DNA from: Methanobacterium aggregans
Lineage (GTDB): Archaea > Methanobacteriota > Methanobacteria > Methanobacteriales > Methanobacteriaceae
Assembly: GCF_017874455.1 (NCBI RefSeq)
Contig: NZ_JAGGLN010000004.1
Coordinates: 62,001 to 126,000 of the forward strand
Length of the DNA: 64,000 bases
Direction: 5' to 3'
In this document: piece by piece, positions 21,381-30,259 of the stretch
Layout: every line of letters begins with the position of its first letter
Numbering within the stretch: position 1 is the stretch's first letter
Translations under genes and position numbers: made by a program
Notes under the pieces: generated by a model
What the model saw: only the letters and a program-made list of their open reading frames with translations
The model's database searches: none
Told to the model about the DNA's origin: nothing

Positions 21381-22379
21381 TTACCGCCTCCTGCCCATTA
21401 TACTGAACCTTCCACCCTTCTTGGTTTTGCCCTTCTTGGCGGTTCCATGGATTATGGACTTTCCTGTGTAATGTATGAAAACATCATCGAGTTTTGGGTG
21501 CTCAAGTTCTATGGAGTTCACGAATATTTTGTTCTCATTCGCAAAGTTCACAATGGTGGGAACGAGGTTTTCACCACTTTCAACCATGAGCTTCACCTCA
21601 CCATCGATCCTGTGAATGTCACTTACAAAGTCCAGCTTGGAAACCAGGGATACGAAACGATCATCATCATCAACCTTTATGGTTATTATGTCTGCTTTAA
21701 GCTCTTTTTTAAGGTTTCGAGGCGTGTCTGACTTTATTATTTCACCTTGGTCTATTATTGAGATCTTATCGCAGAGCTTGTCTGCCTCATCAAGGTAGTG
21801 GGTTGTGAGAAGAACAGTCACATCCTCCTTCTTGTTGAGGTTCTGGAGGTACTCCCATATGCTCTCCCTTGTCTGAGGATCAAGTCCCAGGGTTGGTTCA
21901 TCTAGAAACAGCACTTTAGGGTAATGTATCAGACCCCTGCCTATTTCAAGCCTTCTCTTCATTCCACCAGAGTAGGTCTTTATCATTTCATCTGCCTTAT
22001 CTTGAAGCTGAGTCAGGTCAAGTATTTCCTCAATTCTGTCCTTTCTAACATCCCTTGGCACACCATAAAGTGCTGCATGCATCTCAAGGTGCTCACGGCC
22101 CGTTAAGATATCATCAAGGGCCCTTGCCTGGAACACTATTCCTATGGATTTTCTGACCTCGTTGGCATTTTTAACTATGTCATAGCCGTTCACACAACCT
22201 GTACCCGATGTTGGGCGCAGTATTGTGCAGAGCATGGAGATCAGTGTGGTTTTACCTGCACCGTTGGGACCTAAAACTCCATGTATGCTGTCCCTTTTAA
22301 CTTTGAGGTTTATTTCATTCACTGCCACGAAATCATCAAATTTTTTGGTTATGTTATCAGTTTCTATGATGTAATCCAT
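21381..22379 (-). CDS. ABC transporter ATP-binding protein (DrrA-like)
   Basis: 332 residues. Walker A GPNGAGKTT lies near residue 38, the Q-loop at VFQARAL, the ABC signature YSGGMKRRLEIGRGL near 140, Walker B LFLDEPTLGLD near 163 and the switch His in TTHYLDEADKL. A DrrA-type C-terminal extension of about 110 residues follows, ending in a basic tail (KKGKTKKGGR). It pairs with the ABC-2 permease encoded immediately downstream and would energise export from the cytoplasmic face. Confidence 0.93.
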   Translation of the reverse strand: MDYIIETDNITKKFDDFVAVNEINLKVKRDSIHGVLGPNGAGKTTLISMLCTILRPTSGTGCVNGYDIVKNANEVRKSIGIVFQARALDDILTGREHLEMHAALYGVPRDVRKDRIEEILDLTQLQDKADEMIKTYSGGMKRRLEIGRGLIHYPKVLFLDEPTLGLDPQTRESIWEYLQNLNKKEDVTVLLTTHYLDEADKLCDKISIIDQGEIIKSDTPRNLKKELKADIITIKVDDDDRFVSLVSKLDFVSDIHRIDGEVKLMVESGENLVPTIVNFANENKIFVNSIELEHPKLDDVFIHYTGKSIIHGTAKKGKTKKGGRFSIMGRRR

Positions 22380-22608
22380 TGTCCCACCTACAGGAAAGGT
22401 CTTAATATAATTTCAGATATGACTTGATTTCAAATAAACTGTACTCCATTTTACTAATAATATATATTCTTTTTAATACAAAAATATGAAACAAAGGTTG
22501 TAATATTTTTATTGCAAAATCCATTAAAAGCAGGGAAAATAAAAAAATATGGATTATGATGGATTGAAAGGCTTCAAATATGAATCAGCTTGAACTGGAG
22601 GTTTGAAT

Positions 22609-23985
22609 TTGATATTTGAAATTGTGAAATCCAGGGGACTTTCCCACAAATCTTATTTTATAGGCTCCAGGGGAGCTGCAGCGGTCATCGATCCAAGAAG
22701 GGATGTTGACATCTACCTTGACATTGCCAAAAGACATGATATGAATGTAGAGATGGTATTTGAAACCCATAGAAACGAAGATTACACAGTTGGATCCCTA
22801 GAGCTTTCAAAACTCGTTGATGCTAAGATATACCATGGAGCAGGTCTTGATTTTGCCTATGGAAACCCTGCACATGAAGGAGACAGCTTTGAATTTGGAT
22901 CACTCCAACTGGAGGTGCTTGAAACTCCAGGACACACACCTGAAAGTATATCAATCACAGTTAAGGATATGGATGCTTCAGAGGATGTTTACATGGTCTT
23001 TACAGGGGATGCTCTTTTTGCAGGAGAAGTTGGAAGGTGCGACATCTACGGCCCTGAAGAAGTGGAGAGAATGGCTGGATCCCTCTATGACAGCATAAAC
23101 CAGAAGATACTCCCCCTTGGAGATGGTGTTATCATCTGCCCAGCCCATGGTTCAGGCTCAGTCTGCGGGGCTGAGATACGAGATGTGGATATCACAACGG
23201 TGGGATATGAGAAAAAAACCAATCCACTTCTACAGAAGACCAGAAGAGATTTCATTGAACACAAGGTGGCTGAGAGATTCTACATTCCTCCCTACTTCAA
23301 AAGGATGGAACTGAACAACCAGAGGGGTGCAGAAATCCTCTGCAGACTTCCACACCTCAGAGCTCTTTCAACTGTAGAACTTCAGGGTATGGATGATGGT
23401 GTTCAGATTATTGATGTCAGGGACCCTGAATCCTTTGCAGGCGGACACATACCTGGCACACTGAACATATGGAGTGAGGGAGTTCCTGCATTTGCAGGGT
23501 GGTTTTTAAATTACCATGACCCAATAGTTCTGGTTGACTATGATGGATCCAGAATCGAGAGTGTTGAAAGGTACCTGATTAGACTGGGCTACGACAACAT
23601 ATATGGATACCTTGCAGGTGGTTTTTCATCATGGTTCAAATCTGCAGGTCCAGTTGAAACCATTGAACCATGTTCCGTGCATGAACTCCGTGATAAATTG
23701 GAAGATCCCTCCATCTTTCTCCTGGATGTCAGAAAGGAATGGGAGTGGGAAGAAGAACACATAGATGGATCCCACAACATCTACATTGGAATTCTTGAGG
23801 AAAAACTTGAAGATGTTCCAAAGGATAGAAGTATCATTCTTTACTGTGATACAGGTTACAAAGCAGGTATTGGAGCATCAATACTTAAAATTAATGGTTA
23901 TATTAACGTTACAAATGTTCTTGGCAGTATTATGGCCTGGAAAAAGGCAGGTTATCCCACTTTAGGGGTTGAATTTCATGGATAG
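22609..23985 (+). CDS. MBL-fold protein with two rhodanese domains, non-canonical metal motif
   Basis: About 458 residues from TTG 22609, chosen because GGAGGT lies six bases upstream (an in-frame TTG at 22603 has no spacing). Residues 1-250 are an ETHE1-like metallo-beta-lactamase domain with later ligands ETPGHTPES, FTGDALF and CPAHGSG. The canonical HxHxDH is replaced by THRNEDY. Two rhodanese domains follow: the first (about 265-350) has no catalytic Cys (VDYDG); the second (about 360-455) has an active-type loop CDTGYK. This suits persulfide or sulfane-sulfur handling, but substitution of two usual metal ligands makes dioxygenase activity uncertain. Confidence 0.82.
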   Translation: MIFEIVKSRGLSHKSYFIGSRGAAAVIDPRRDVDIYLDIAKRHDMNVEMVFETHRNEDYTVGSLELSKLVDAKIYHGAGLDFAYGNPAHEGDSFEFGSLQLEVLETPGHTPESISITVKDMDASEDVYMVFTGDALFAGEVGRCDIYGPEEVERMAGSLYDSINQKILPLGDGVIICPAHGSGSVCGAEIRDVDITTVGYEKKTNPLLQKTRRDFIEHKVAERFYIPPYFKRMELNNQRGAEILCRLPHLRALSTVELQGMDDGVQIIDVRDPESFAGGHIPGTLNIWSEGVPAFAGWFLNYHDPIVLVDYDGSRIESVERYLIRLGYDNIYGYLAGGFSSWFKSAGPVETIEPCSVHELRDKLEDPSIFLLDVRKEWEWEEEHIDGSHNIYIGILEEKLEDVPKDRSIILYCDTGYKAGIGASILKINGYINVTNVLGSIMAWKKAGYPTLGVEFHG

Positions 23986-24037
23986 TGAATGATTTGTGAA
24001 TAACAGGTTGCAGAACATAAAAAGCAGGCGGTGAAAC

Positions 24038-24511
24038 ATGAAACTCGAAAAAATTCCATTGATGAATAAAAGAGAGTATGATGAACTGATAAATGAATGT
24101 TATGTGAGCAGAATTGCATTTAAAGGAGAATACCCATACATAGCACCTTTTATCTATGTTTTTGATGGTGATTTTATTTATTTTCTCTCAACGCGTTACG
24201 GTAAAAAGATAGAGTTGTTCCGAGAAAATCCTAATGTGGCAGTTGAGATAGAGAAGTACTCTGAAAACCTTTCAGATTACAGGTTCGTAACACTTCAGGG
24301 CCGTGTGGTTGAGGTGAATGATCCTGACAAGAAAAAGAGGGTTAAAGAAGATTTTGTACAGCTTATAAAGGATAAAAATCTTTCAAAAAGTATAATGGCT
24401 GCCCTTGGACATTCACCAGACGATCCCCTTGAGTCCATTGTTGAAGAAGACAGATCATTTGTCTGGAAGCTTGCAGACGTTAAAGGGATAACTGGAATTA
24501 AAAGTTCTTAA
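24038..24511 (+). CDS. Pyridoxamine 5'-phosphate oxidase-like flavin/F420-binding protein
   Basis: 157 residues, a split-barrel flavoprotein fold: RIAFKGEYPYIAPFIYVFDGDFIYFLS is cut by the typical strand pairs, followed by KKIELFRENPNVAVEIEK. Members bind FMN, F420 or heme, often as small redox or storage proteins. The ligand cannot be told from sequence. It starts with ATG behind GGCGGTGAAAC and lies 52 bases after the MBL-rhodanese gene, so cotranscription is likely. Confidence 0.8.
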   Translation: MKLEKIPLMNKREYDELINECYVSRIAFKGEYPYIAPFIYVFDGDFIYFLSTRYGKKIELFRENPNVAVEIEKYSENLSDYRFVTLQGRVVEVNDPDKKKRVKEDFVQLIKDKNLSKSIMAALGHSPDDPLESIVEEDRSFVWKLADVKGITGIKSS

Positions 24512-24630
24512 GATCCATTCTTGAATGCTGATTAAAAAGGACCATACATTGTTATTTGATGATATTTGAATTAAATTTTGTATTTGAAGTGTATAAAAAA
24601 CGTGATTCATAATATAAAGGGTGTGAAAAA

Positions 24631-25119
24631 ATGGAAGGATTAAAACTGAAGGAAATTCCAATGCTCGCTGGATCCATTTTAATTGTTTTGTTTGCAGGTT
24701 TTTTAGGTTCCCAGGCCACAATTTCCCAGATACCAGTATGGTACGCTGCACTTGCAAAACCATTATGGGCACCACCTAACTGGGTTTTTGGGCCAGTGTG
24801 GACAACTCTTTACATACTCATGGGAATAGCTCTATTCCTGGTTTTGAGAAAGGGCTGGCAGAGACAAGATGTTAAATTTGCAGTTCTGATATTTGCAGTG
24901 CAGCTCATACTCAACGTGCTTTGGTCTGTGGTGTTCTTCAGCTTCCACTCATTACTTGGAGGTTTTGCTGTTATAATGGCGCTCTGGCTTGCAATATTTG
25001 CGAACCTCATAGCTTTCTACGTTATTTCAAAACCAGCAGGCCTGGTTCTCGTACCCTACATAGTATGGGTCAGCATAGCAAGTTACCTGAACTACACAGT
25101 TTATTTATTGAATCCATGA
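24631..25119 (+). CDS. tspO: TspO/MBR family membrane protein
   Basis: 162 residues with five transmembrane helices. The tryptophan-rich family signature is clear: VWYAALAKPLWAPPNWVF followed by GPVWTTLYILMGIAL, and later NVLWSVVFFS. TspO proteins bind tetrapyrroles and other ligands and are linked to stress and porphyrin homeostasis in bacteria; a role in methanogens, which make F430, cobamides and sometimes heme, is not established. It follows the PNPOx-like gene by about 120 bases with its own GGGTGTG ribosome site. Confidence 0.93.
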   Translation: MEGLKLKEIPMLAGSILIVLFAGFLGSQATISQIPVWYAALAKPLWAPPNWVFGPVWTTLYILMGIALFLVLRKGWQRQDVKFAVLIFAVQLILNVLWSVVFFSFHSLLGGFAVIMALWLAIFANLIAFYVISKPAGLVLVPYIVWVSIASYLNYTVYLLNP

Positions 25120-25188
25120 GATGAAAGATAGGGCTTGATTTGTTGGATCTATTTAAGAAAAACAGATGTTACTTAGATATTTTAAAAC

Positions 25189-25213
25189 AAAAAAAAGGGG
25201 AATTGAACCCCAA
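25189..25213 (-). terminator. Terminator of the DUF11 surface-protein gene
   Basis: On the minus strand GGGG-TTCAATT-CCCC is followed by TTTTTTTTG, a compact intrinsic-type terminator 15 bases after the stop. Read on the plus strand the same stem is followed by a T run, so it may also stop tspO transcription. Confidence 0.75.
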
Positions 25214-25225
25214 AACTATCTTTTT

Positions 25226-26251
25226 TTAGGGTCTCCTAATACCGAACAGACCGGATAACAACACGAGAAGTGCCATTACCAGTAGAGTTACTGGTGAACC
25301 CGTGGTTTCCATTGAAACAGCTTCAGCAGACACAGCCTCTCCACCAGATATAGGTTCTTCTGTTACAGCTTCTCCTCCACTTTCAGGAGTTACTCCTTCA
25401 CCACCACTTGTTGCATTAACCACGCCAGTCACAGTACTTGCAGTGTTATTGTCATTGAACGGATCAAAAGTATCCGTAATAGCAGACACCGTGTTCCCAA
25501 TAACATAACCTGCAGGTGCAGTAGCATTTACAAGGCCTGTTATAACTATTGTGACGTATTTACCAGGTGCAAGAGTACCGAGACTCAAGGAACCCAACCA
25601 AGAACCCATATCAGCACCATCTAAAGTGTAGGTCGCACCACTGATCCATGGATCCAATGCATCTGTCACAGTAACGTTTTGAGCATCAGAAGGTCCATTG
25701 TTACCAACCACAATGTTGTAGGTAATATTGCTACCAGCAGTCAGATTATCAGGAGCAGTCTTCTGGACATAAACATCAGCTAAGGTAGAGACCAATGTCC
25801 AAGTATGGGCATAGTTGTTTTCCTGATTTGGATCGTTACTTGAGAAAACAGTTGCATCGTTGTACAACCAAGGCCCAGCTGGTTGTGATGGATTTACCTG
25901 ACCCCAAATTTTCACCAGAACAGAAGTTTGTGCCGGTAACACATCCCAAACGTGGGAACCATCGTAGGCACCATTCCAAGAACCCATATCCACTCCATCA
26001 ATCGAGTACTGTGGATTAATGAGTTTACCAGTCACATTATCTACCAATGTAACGTTGTATGCGTTATTATCACTGTTCGTGTTGGTGACGGTTATATTAT
26101 ATGTAATGTTCTCACCAGCAACCACAGTATCCGGTGCAGTCTTGGTAATATTTACGTCTACACCTTCCTGTGCAGCGACGGCGCCAACAGCGCATATTAC
26201 GAACAATAACATCAGCAATAAAAACGCGGGACGCCTATACTTCCCATACAC
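25226..26251 (-). CDS. DUF11-repeat cell-surface protein
   Basis: 341 residues from GTG 26251, behind GGGGGGGTGAAATT. A signal peptide (FLLLMLLFVICAVGAVAAQ) is followed by two DUF11-type beta-sandwich repeats (about 35-155 and 160-275), each beginning with an AGENITYNI/AGSNITYNI strand. A short Gly/Glu/Ala linker with GGEAV-like repeats follows. The C-terminal helix VTLLVMALLVLLSGLFG, then IRRP, is a membrane anchor with a positive stop-transfer end. It is therefore a surface-anchored, probably glycosylated protein. Its promoter carries two palindromic operator-like sites, which suggests regulated expression. Confidence 0.88.
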   Translation of the reverse strand: MYGKYRRPAFLLLMLLFVICAVGAVAAQEGVDVNITKTAPDTVVAGENITYNITVTNTNSDNNAYNVTLVDNVTGKLINPQYSIDGVDMGSWNGAYDGSHVWDVLPAQTSVLVKIWGQVNPSQPAGPWLYNDATVFSSNDPNQENNYAHTWTLVSTLADVYVQKTAPDNLTAGSNITYNIVVGNNGPSDAQNVTVTDALDPWISGATYTLDGADMGSWLGSLSLGTLAPGKYVTIVITGLVNATAPAGYVIGNTVSAITDTFDPFNDNNTASTVTGVVNATSGGEGVTPESGGEAVTEEPISGGEAVSAEAVSMETTGSPVTLLVMALLVLLSGLFGIRRP

Positions 26252-26279
26252 AATTTCACCCCCCCATTTTTATAAAATT

Positions 26280-26335
26280 GTGACATTTGTCACCTTGATA
26301 TATAAAAAAATTTCTTTAAATGTGACTATAGTCAC
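26280..26335 (-). promoter_or_regulatory. Promoter of the DUF11 gene with two GTGAC-N4-GTCAC palindromes
   Basis: Perfect palindromes GTGACATTTGTCAC (26280-26293, arms GTGACA/TGTCAC) and GTGACTATAGTCAC (26322-26335) flank a TATA box (TTTTTTATATATC on the minus strand, about 26296-26308). Their centres are 42 bp apart, about four helical turns. The first site lies between the TATA box and the expected start (near 26278), a typical repressor position; the second is just upstream. A dimeric regulator recognising GTGAC half-sites is implied. Confidence 0.75.
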
Positions 26336-26569
26336 TATTATGAAAAGATTACAATAAATAGTTTTTGAATTAAAAGCACAACCAGAGTATTTATATAGTA
26401 AAAATATTCCCGAAAAAGGCCAGATTAAATAATAATATAAATTAATTTAATAAAAGAAGGGGATTTTGCCATTCCAAAGCATAAAAAAAATCATTGATGC
26501 AACCACCATACCCAACGGATGCATTAGAAACAAGTTTAAAAAAAAATAGGGGTTGAGATTGAATTAGTT

Positions 26570-26606
26570 TAAAAAAATAAGAATTTAGGATGGTTATCCA
26601 TCTAAA
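26570..26606 (-). terminator. Terminator of the clan-CD-like protease gene
   Basis: On the minus strand TTTAGATGG and CCATCCTAAA pair, with one bulged base and a 4-base loop, followed by TTCTTATTTTTTT. The left arm includes the TAG stop of the gene. The 350-base spacer 26252-26601 contains only this element and the DUF11 promoter. Confidence 0.65.
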
Positions 26607-27573
26607 CCCTTACTTTAACTGTTTTATAAACCTTCACGTATCGAACTACTTTTTTGTATTTAACGTGCTTACGATGATTTTTGTAGTAGTAAACCTTCTT
26701 CTTGGTCACCACTTTTTTGGTGTACAGATACTTCTTAACGTACTTGTACTTCACAACAGCAGATGCTGTTGCACCCTTTGTACTCTGATACCATTTTTCT
26801 GCTGCAGCATCATTGTAAGAAGTTGTTTGAGCAACACTTGGGAATGTTCCTGCCCAGTTACCTACAAATGCAGCATGTCCATTGGTGTTATGCCATACTT
26901 GAACACCCTTGTAGGTTGTTGGCTGCTTGATTACCTCGTAGTTTTTACTGTTGGCATCAGCAAAGTTTTTAGCTCCTCCAAGGAAGTCTGTGACTATCTC
27001 ACCACCACTCCATGAGGTTGCATAGTAATTCGCATTTGGGAACATCCGTGAAAAGTCGTAGATTGTCTGAGTTGGATTTGCAACCCTGGTACCTTGTACG
27101 TCACCCACTGAGAAACATGTGTGTAATAACATTACAGGAATACCTTTTTTGTAAGGAGGCGTAAATGTTTTACCGTGCCATCCTTCACGCATCTGGTTTC
27201 CAACACCCCATATGTAATCATTTGAACCGTACAGGGCGTATGGTCCTGTTGATGTTCCACCTTTCATGTTGTAATGTCCGGTTATGTACGCACCGTGACC
27301 AACGTATATTATGGCATCTGCATTGTACATCCCCTTCATTATATTTTTAGTGGTTGCACTGCTTCCAATAAGACTTACAACATTGTAACCTTTACTTTTA
27401 AGTTGAGAGGTTATTGCCACAGCTTCATTGTGCATATAAGGCGTATCACCTCTTGCATCACCCACCACTAGAATGTGGGCCTCTGAACTCGGCATTGAAA
27501 CAAATAATATAGTTGTGAATATCATCACCATTCCAAATGCCATTAAATTTTTTTTAATACTAGTTTGGGACAA
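26602..27573 (-). CDS. Secreted clan-CD-like cysteine protease candidate with Lys/Tyr-rich tail
   Basis: About 323 residues from TTG 27573; GGGAGGG lies nine bases upstream, whereas the ATG at 27582 abuts it. A signal peptide (SIKKNLMAFGMVMIFTTILF) is followed by an alpha/beta domain with two motifs typical of caspase/gingipain-like proteases: a hydrophobic strand ending in His-Gly (DAIIYVGHGAY, His near 93) and a second ending in a catalytic-type Cys (VMLLHTCFSVG, Cys near 153). The last 50 residues are extremely basic and aromatic (KYKYVKKYLYTKK onward), likely a wall-binding tail. Protease activity is inferred from the His/Cys pattern; no named family was recognised. Confidence 0.7.
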   Translation of the reverse strand: MSQTSIKKNLMAFGMVMIFTTILFVSMPSSEAHILVVGDARGDTPYMHNEAVAITSQLKSKGYNVVSLIGSSATTKNIMKGMYNADAIIYVGHGAYITGHYNMKGGTSTGPYALYGSNDYIWGVGNQMREGWHGKTFTPPYKKGIPVMLLHTCFSVGDVQGTRVANPTQTIYDFSRMFPNANYYATSWSGGEIVTDFLGGAKNFADANSKNYEVIKQPTTYKGVQVWHNTNGHAAFVGNWAGTFPSVAQTTSYNDAAAEKWYQSTKGATASAVVKYKYVKKYLYTKKVVTKKKVYYYKNHRKHVKYKKVVRYVKVYKTVKVRV

Positions 27574-27688
27574 CCTTAACATCCCTCCCTTAAGTTTTGT
27601 ATATCTTGCTGAGTTTTCACAGTGCCATAAAGCTTAATAACTAATTGGGTGCATATATTCACACAATTAATATTAGGGGCGGTGTTCA

Positions 27689-28231
27689 ATGGAAACTGAA
27701 CAAAAAGTAAGGGATCTAATTATTGAAACACTTGAAAAAAAGGAACTGTCAAAAAAACAAATTTTAAACGAAGTCAGTGCCAGAACTAACCGGGAAATAT
27801 CCAGCAAAGCTTTAAATGAAAACATTATGCACCTACTGAGAGAGGAAAAAGTAGAGATCGTGGGTTACGATTTTAATATCTACGAAGGAAAAAAGCGTAT
27901 TCAGTCCATAAGGTCAGATGGAGTTGTATTCAGTCTGGTGAAACGGGACATTATAAATATGAACCTTTTACTGAAAAAATTTGGAAGCGATATTCCAGAA
28001 GACTCCATGGAAGCTTGTTATCAAATAAAAAGGGCTATGAATCAAAAACTTCAAACCATGAACGATCCTAACCTTAATTTAAACAGGTTTTTCAACAAAA
28101 CTTACCTGTTCCTCAACAGTCAGGATGAAGTTCATAGAAGAAAGTTAATAAGCAAACTTGCATTCGTTCTAAGTAATGAGGAAGGTTCAGATGAGATGTT
28201 TAAACAGATGCTCCATCTTATCATGTCCTAA
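27689..28231 (+). CDS. Hypothetical protein with N-terminal winged-helix-like region
   Basis: 180 residues, soluble, no family recognised. Residues 1-75 look like a helix-turn-helix or winged helix (VRDLIIETLEKKELSKKQIL, then a strand pair VEIVGYDFNIYE), and the remainder is all helical with a basic character. The ATG follows GGGGCGGTG. It is divergent from the clan-CD-like protease gene across about 115 bases, in which GTGCATATATTCAC (about 27654-27667) is a nearly palindromic TATA usable in both directions. It could regulate its neighbour; that is only a suggestion from position. Confidence 0.6.
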   Translation: METEQKVRDLIIETLEKKELSKKQILNEVSARTNREISSKALNENIMHLLREEKVEIVGYDFNIYEGKKRIQSIRSDGVVFSLVKRDIINMNLLLKKFGSDIPEDSMEACYQIKRAMNQKLQTMNDPNLNLNRFFNKTYLFLNSQDEVHRRKLISKLAFVLSNEEGSDEMFKQMLHLIMS

Positions 28232-28342
28232 AAAAATAGAGAGGATATTTAAGAAAATTTAAAACTTGAATTCATGCAGATTTACCTTAAAATTATTTTA
28301 ATTAATATTAAATCATTTTTTTAAAATCTCTTTTGAACTAGA

Positions 28343-29029
28343 TTATTTTTTAAATCTCTTTTGAACTTTTTCATCACGAAGTTCCCTTAAAGCATCTGAA
28401 GCTATCCATTTAGCACTTCCCTCAGGAATTTTCTTTATCTCAAGGGCATTTTCTATGGCTTTCTTATTAAGTGACCGGTTTCTTTTCCCAACTTGGCATA
28501 AAGCCCAGTTAACTGCCTTTTTAACGTAGTTTCTATCATCAAGGGATCCTCTCATTATGTGGGGGAAAAATTTCTCAAATTCATCATCAGGGGTTTTCTT
28601 ATCACTCACTGCAAGGCGTGCCATGAGTGCAAATCCTGCTCTTTTAACAAATTCTTCATCACGAAAGCTCCACTCAACTGCCTTTTCGTAGGCAATCGGC
28701 ATCTTTTCAAAGAGGTTCATACAGCATTGATCACATATCTCCCAGTAATTAAAATCTGTTACCCATTTCTCCATCTGTTCTTCTGTAACCAAATCCTTGT
28801 CTTCGATCATGCATGCAAGTATTCTGGTTTCCCGGGTGTTTGATTCCCAGAGACGCAATGCAAGTTCATGATCTTTACCTATTTCCCTTGCAAGTTCTCG
28901 AAGATGGGGTATTCTAATCCCATAGGTCTTCTTTGGTGTGATTCCAACCCTGGACATGTGCTCAGCTGATTTGGTTGGAACCTTCTGTGACAGTACCACA
29001 AATCTTTCTAAAACTTCTTCGTAATTCAT
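28343..29029 (-). CDS. DNA alkylation repair protein (AlkD-like HEAT repeats)
   Basis: 228 residues, all helical. The sequence follows the AlkD/AlkC-type HEAT-like family: YGIRIPHLRELAREIGK in the first repeats, the aromatic motif WVTDFNYWEICDQCC near 110 and NYVKKAVNWALCQVGKRN near 170. AlkD enzymes remove bulky or positively charged alkyl bases from DNA. The conserved Trp/Asp residues of the active groove appear present. It is a single gene with its own start behind a weak ribosome site. Confidence 0.88.
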   Translation of the reverse strand: MNYEEVLERFVVLSQKVPTKSAEHMSRVGITPKKTYGIRIPHLRELAREIGKDHELALRLWESNTRETRILACMIEDKDLVTEEQMEKWVTDFNYWEICDQCCMNLFEKMPIAYEKAVEWSFRDEEFVKRAGFALMARLAVSDKKTPDDEFEKFFPHIMRGSLDDRNYVKKAVNWALCQVGKRNRSLNKKAIENALEIKKIPEGSAKWIASDALRELRDEKVQKRFKK

Positions 29030-29247
29030 TTTAAACCCTGAAATTTTAATTTTTATTTGGTTGATATTAGTTGTAGTTCTTTATGACTCTATTTAAAAAT
29101 GAATCCACTGAAACTCCATGGTCCCTACACTTAATTCAAATGAATGGGAATTGCATAGCTCAATTCTGATGGTTTTTTTATCATGTGCCTTAAATCATTA
29201 GGAAACCAACGTAAAACTCTTAAAAAATTAGTATGAAAAATTTAAAT

Positions 29248-29256
29248 AATTTATAG
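29248..29256 (+). promoter_or_regulatory. TATA box suggesting a leaderless transcript
   Basis: AATTTATAG ends about 18 bases before the ATG at 29274, placing the predicted transcript start at or very near the start codon. No Shine-Dalgarno sequence is visible upstream of the ATG. Confidence 0.45.
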
Positions 29257-29273
29257 TACCATATTATTTTGTT

Positions 29274-30221
29274 ATGACAAAAGATTCAAAAATTCAAAAT
29301 TTTGGATTGTTGGCATTGCTTTTTGTTTTTTTACTGGCATCAATTTCAATGGTTAGTGCCCACCAACCCCGCTTGGAGGTTGGACAAACTGTATCCTATC
29401 AAAACCCAATAGTGGTACAGAACCCAGAGATATCACAGGCATTCTACGGGAAACTCAATGGAAGTCCCAATTACTACAAGATAATTTCAGACAAACCATT
29501 CAAACTGTACATAAACCTCCTTGTACCTGCAAGTCCAGGTATAACTGCGAATTTTGTTTCCGCGGAGGTTCTTAATTCAAGTGGAGAAAGTATACTGCTT
29601 ATAAACGGAACAGATGCCCAGTGGGAACCTTACTTCGAAGAGTTTGGTGGAGATAGCTACCTGAAGGGGCCAGAGACAACTAGAAACCTATCTGCTGGAA
29701 CCTACTACGTTAAGGTGTTCAATTCAAACAACCAGGGAAAATATGCCATAGCAATTGGGGACATAGAATCATTCCCTGTTGATGAATCCCTGAAGGCTAT
29801 TGTAACCATACCTATGCTCAAGGAATTTTTCTTTGCAAAACCTGTTACAACCCTATTTCTGGAATTTTTAGGGATAACAATGGCACTCGGATCACTCATT
29901 GTGCTTCTGACAATGCTCATGAAGTCCAGAAAATCAGAGGAACTAACGGAGTTAACAGTGAAGGCAAGCGGAGTTCTCAAACCCTTGATTTGGTTGGGAA
30001 TAACTCTGACAACAGCTGTATGGATTTACGTGATGTACAAAAATCCATTGAACATAATGGGGCTTGTTAACAGCATGCTTCTGGTCGTTCTCATAATTAT
30101 CAGCTGGTACGTTGGTTCAAAAACTTCTAAAATGGAATTTAGAAAAATACCATGGATAAGTGCCATGATCACGGTTCTCCTGTGGATGGTATTCACTTTT
30201 GTAGCCGTTGTTGTTATCTAA
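29274..30221 (+). CDS. Exported membrane protein with N-terminal beta domain
   Basis: 315 residues, no family recognised. A signal sequence (FGLLALLFVFLLASISMVSA) leads into a beta-rich extracytoplasmic domain of about 150 residues (PRLEVGQTVSYQNPIVVQN through GTYYVKVFNSNNQGKYAIAI) reminiscent of PPC-type beta domains. Four membrane helices follow (near 185, 230, 260 and 295). The gene is probably read from a leaderless mRNA and ends before a hairpin terminator. Possibly an envelope sensor or accessory protein; evidence is topology only. Confidence 0.7.
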   Translation: MTKDSKIQNFGLLALLFVFLLASISMVSAHQPRLEVGQTVSYQNPIVVQNPEISQAFYGKLNGSPNYYKIISDKPFKLYINLLVPASPGITANFVSAEVLNSSGESILLINGTDAQWEPYFEEFGGDSYLKGPETTRNLSAGTYYVKVFNSNNQGKYAIAIGDIESFPVDESLKAIVTIPMLKEFFFAKPVTTLFLEFLGITMALGSLIVLLTMLMKSRKSEELTELTVKASGVLKPLIWLGITLTTAVWIYVMYKNPLNIMGLVNSMLLVVLIIISWYVGSKTSKMEFRKIPWISAMITVLLWMVFTFVAVVVI

Positions 30222-30259
30222 AACGAAGGTGTATCCATGGATGGGTTACATAAAGTATT

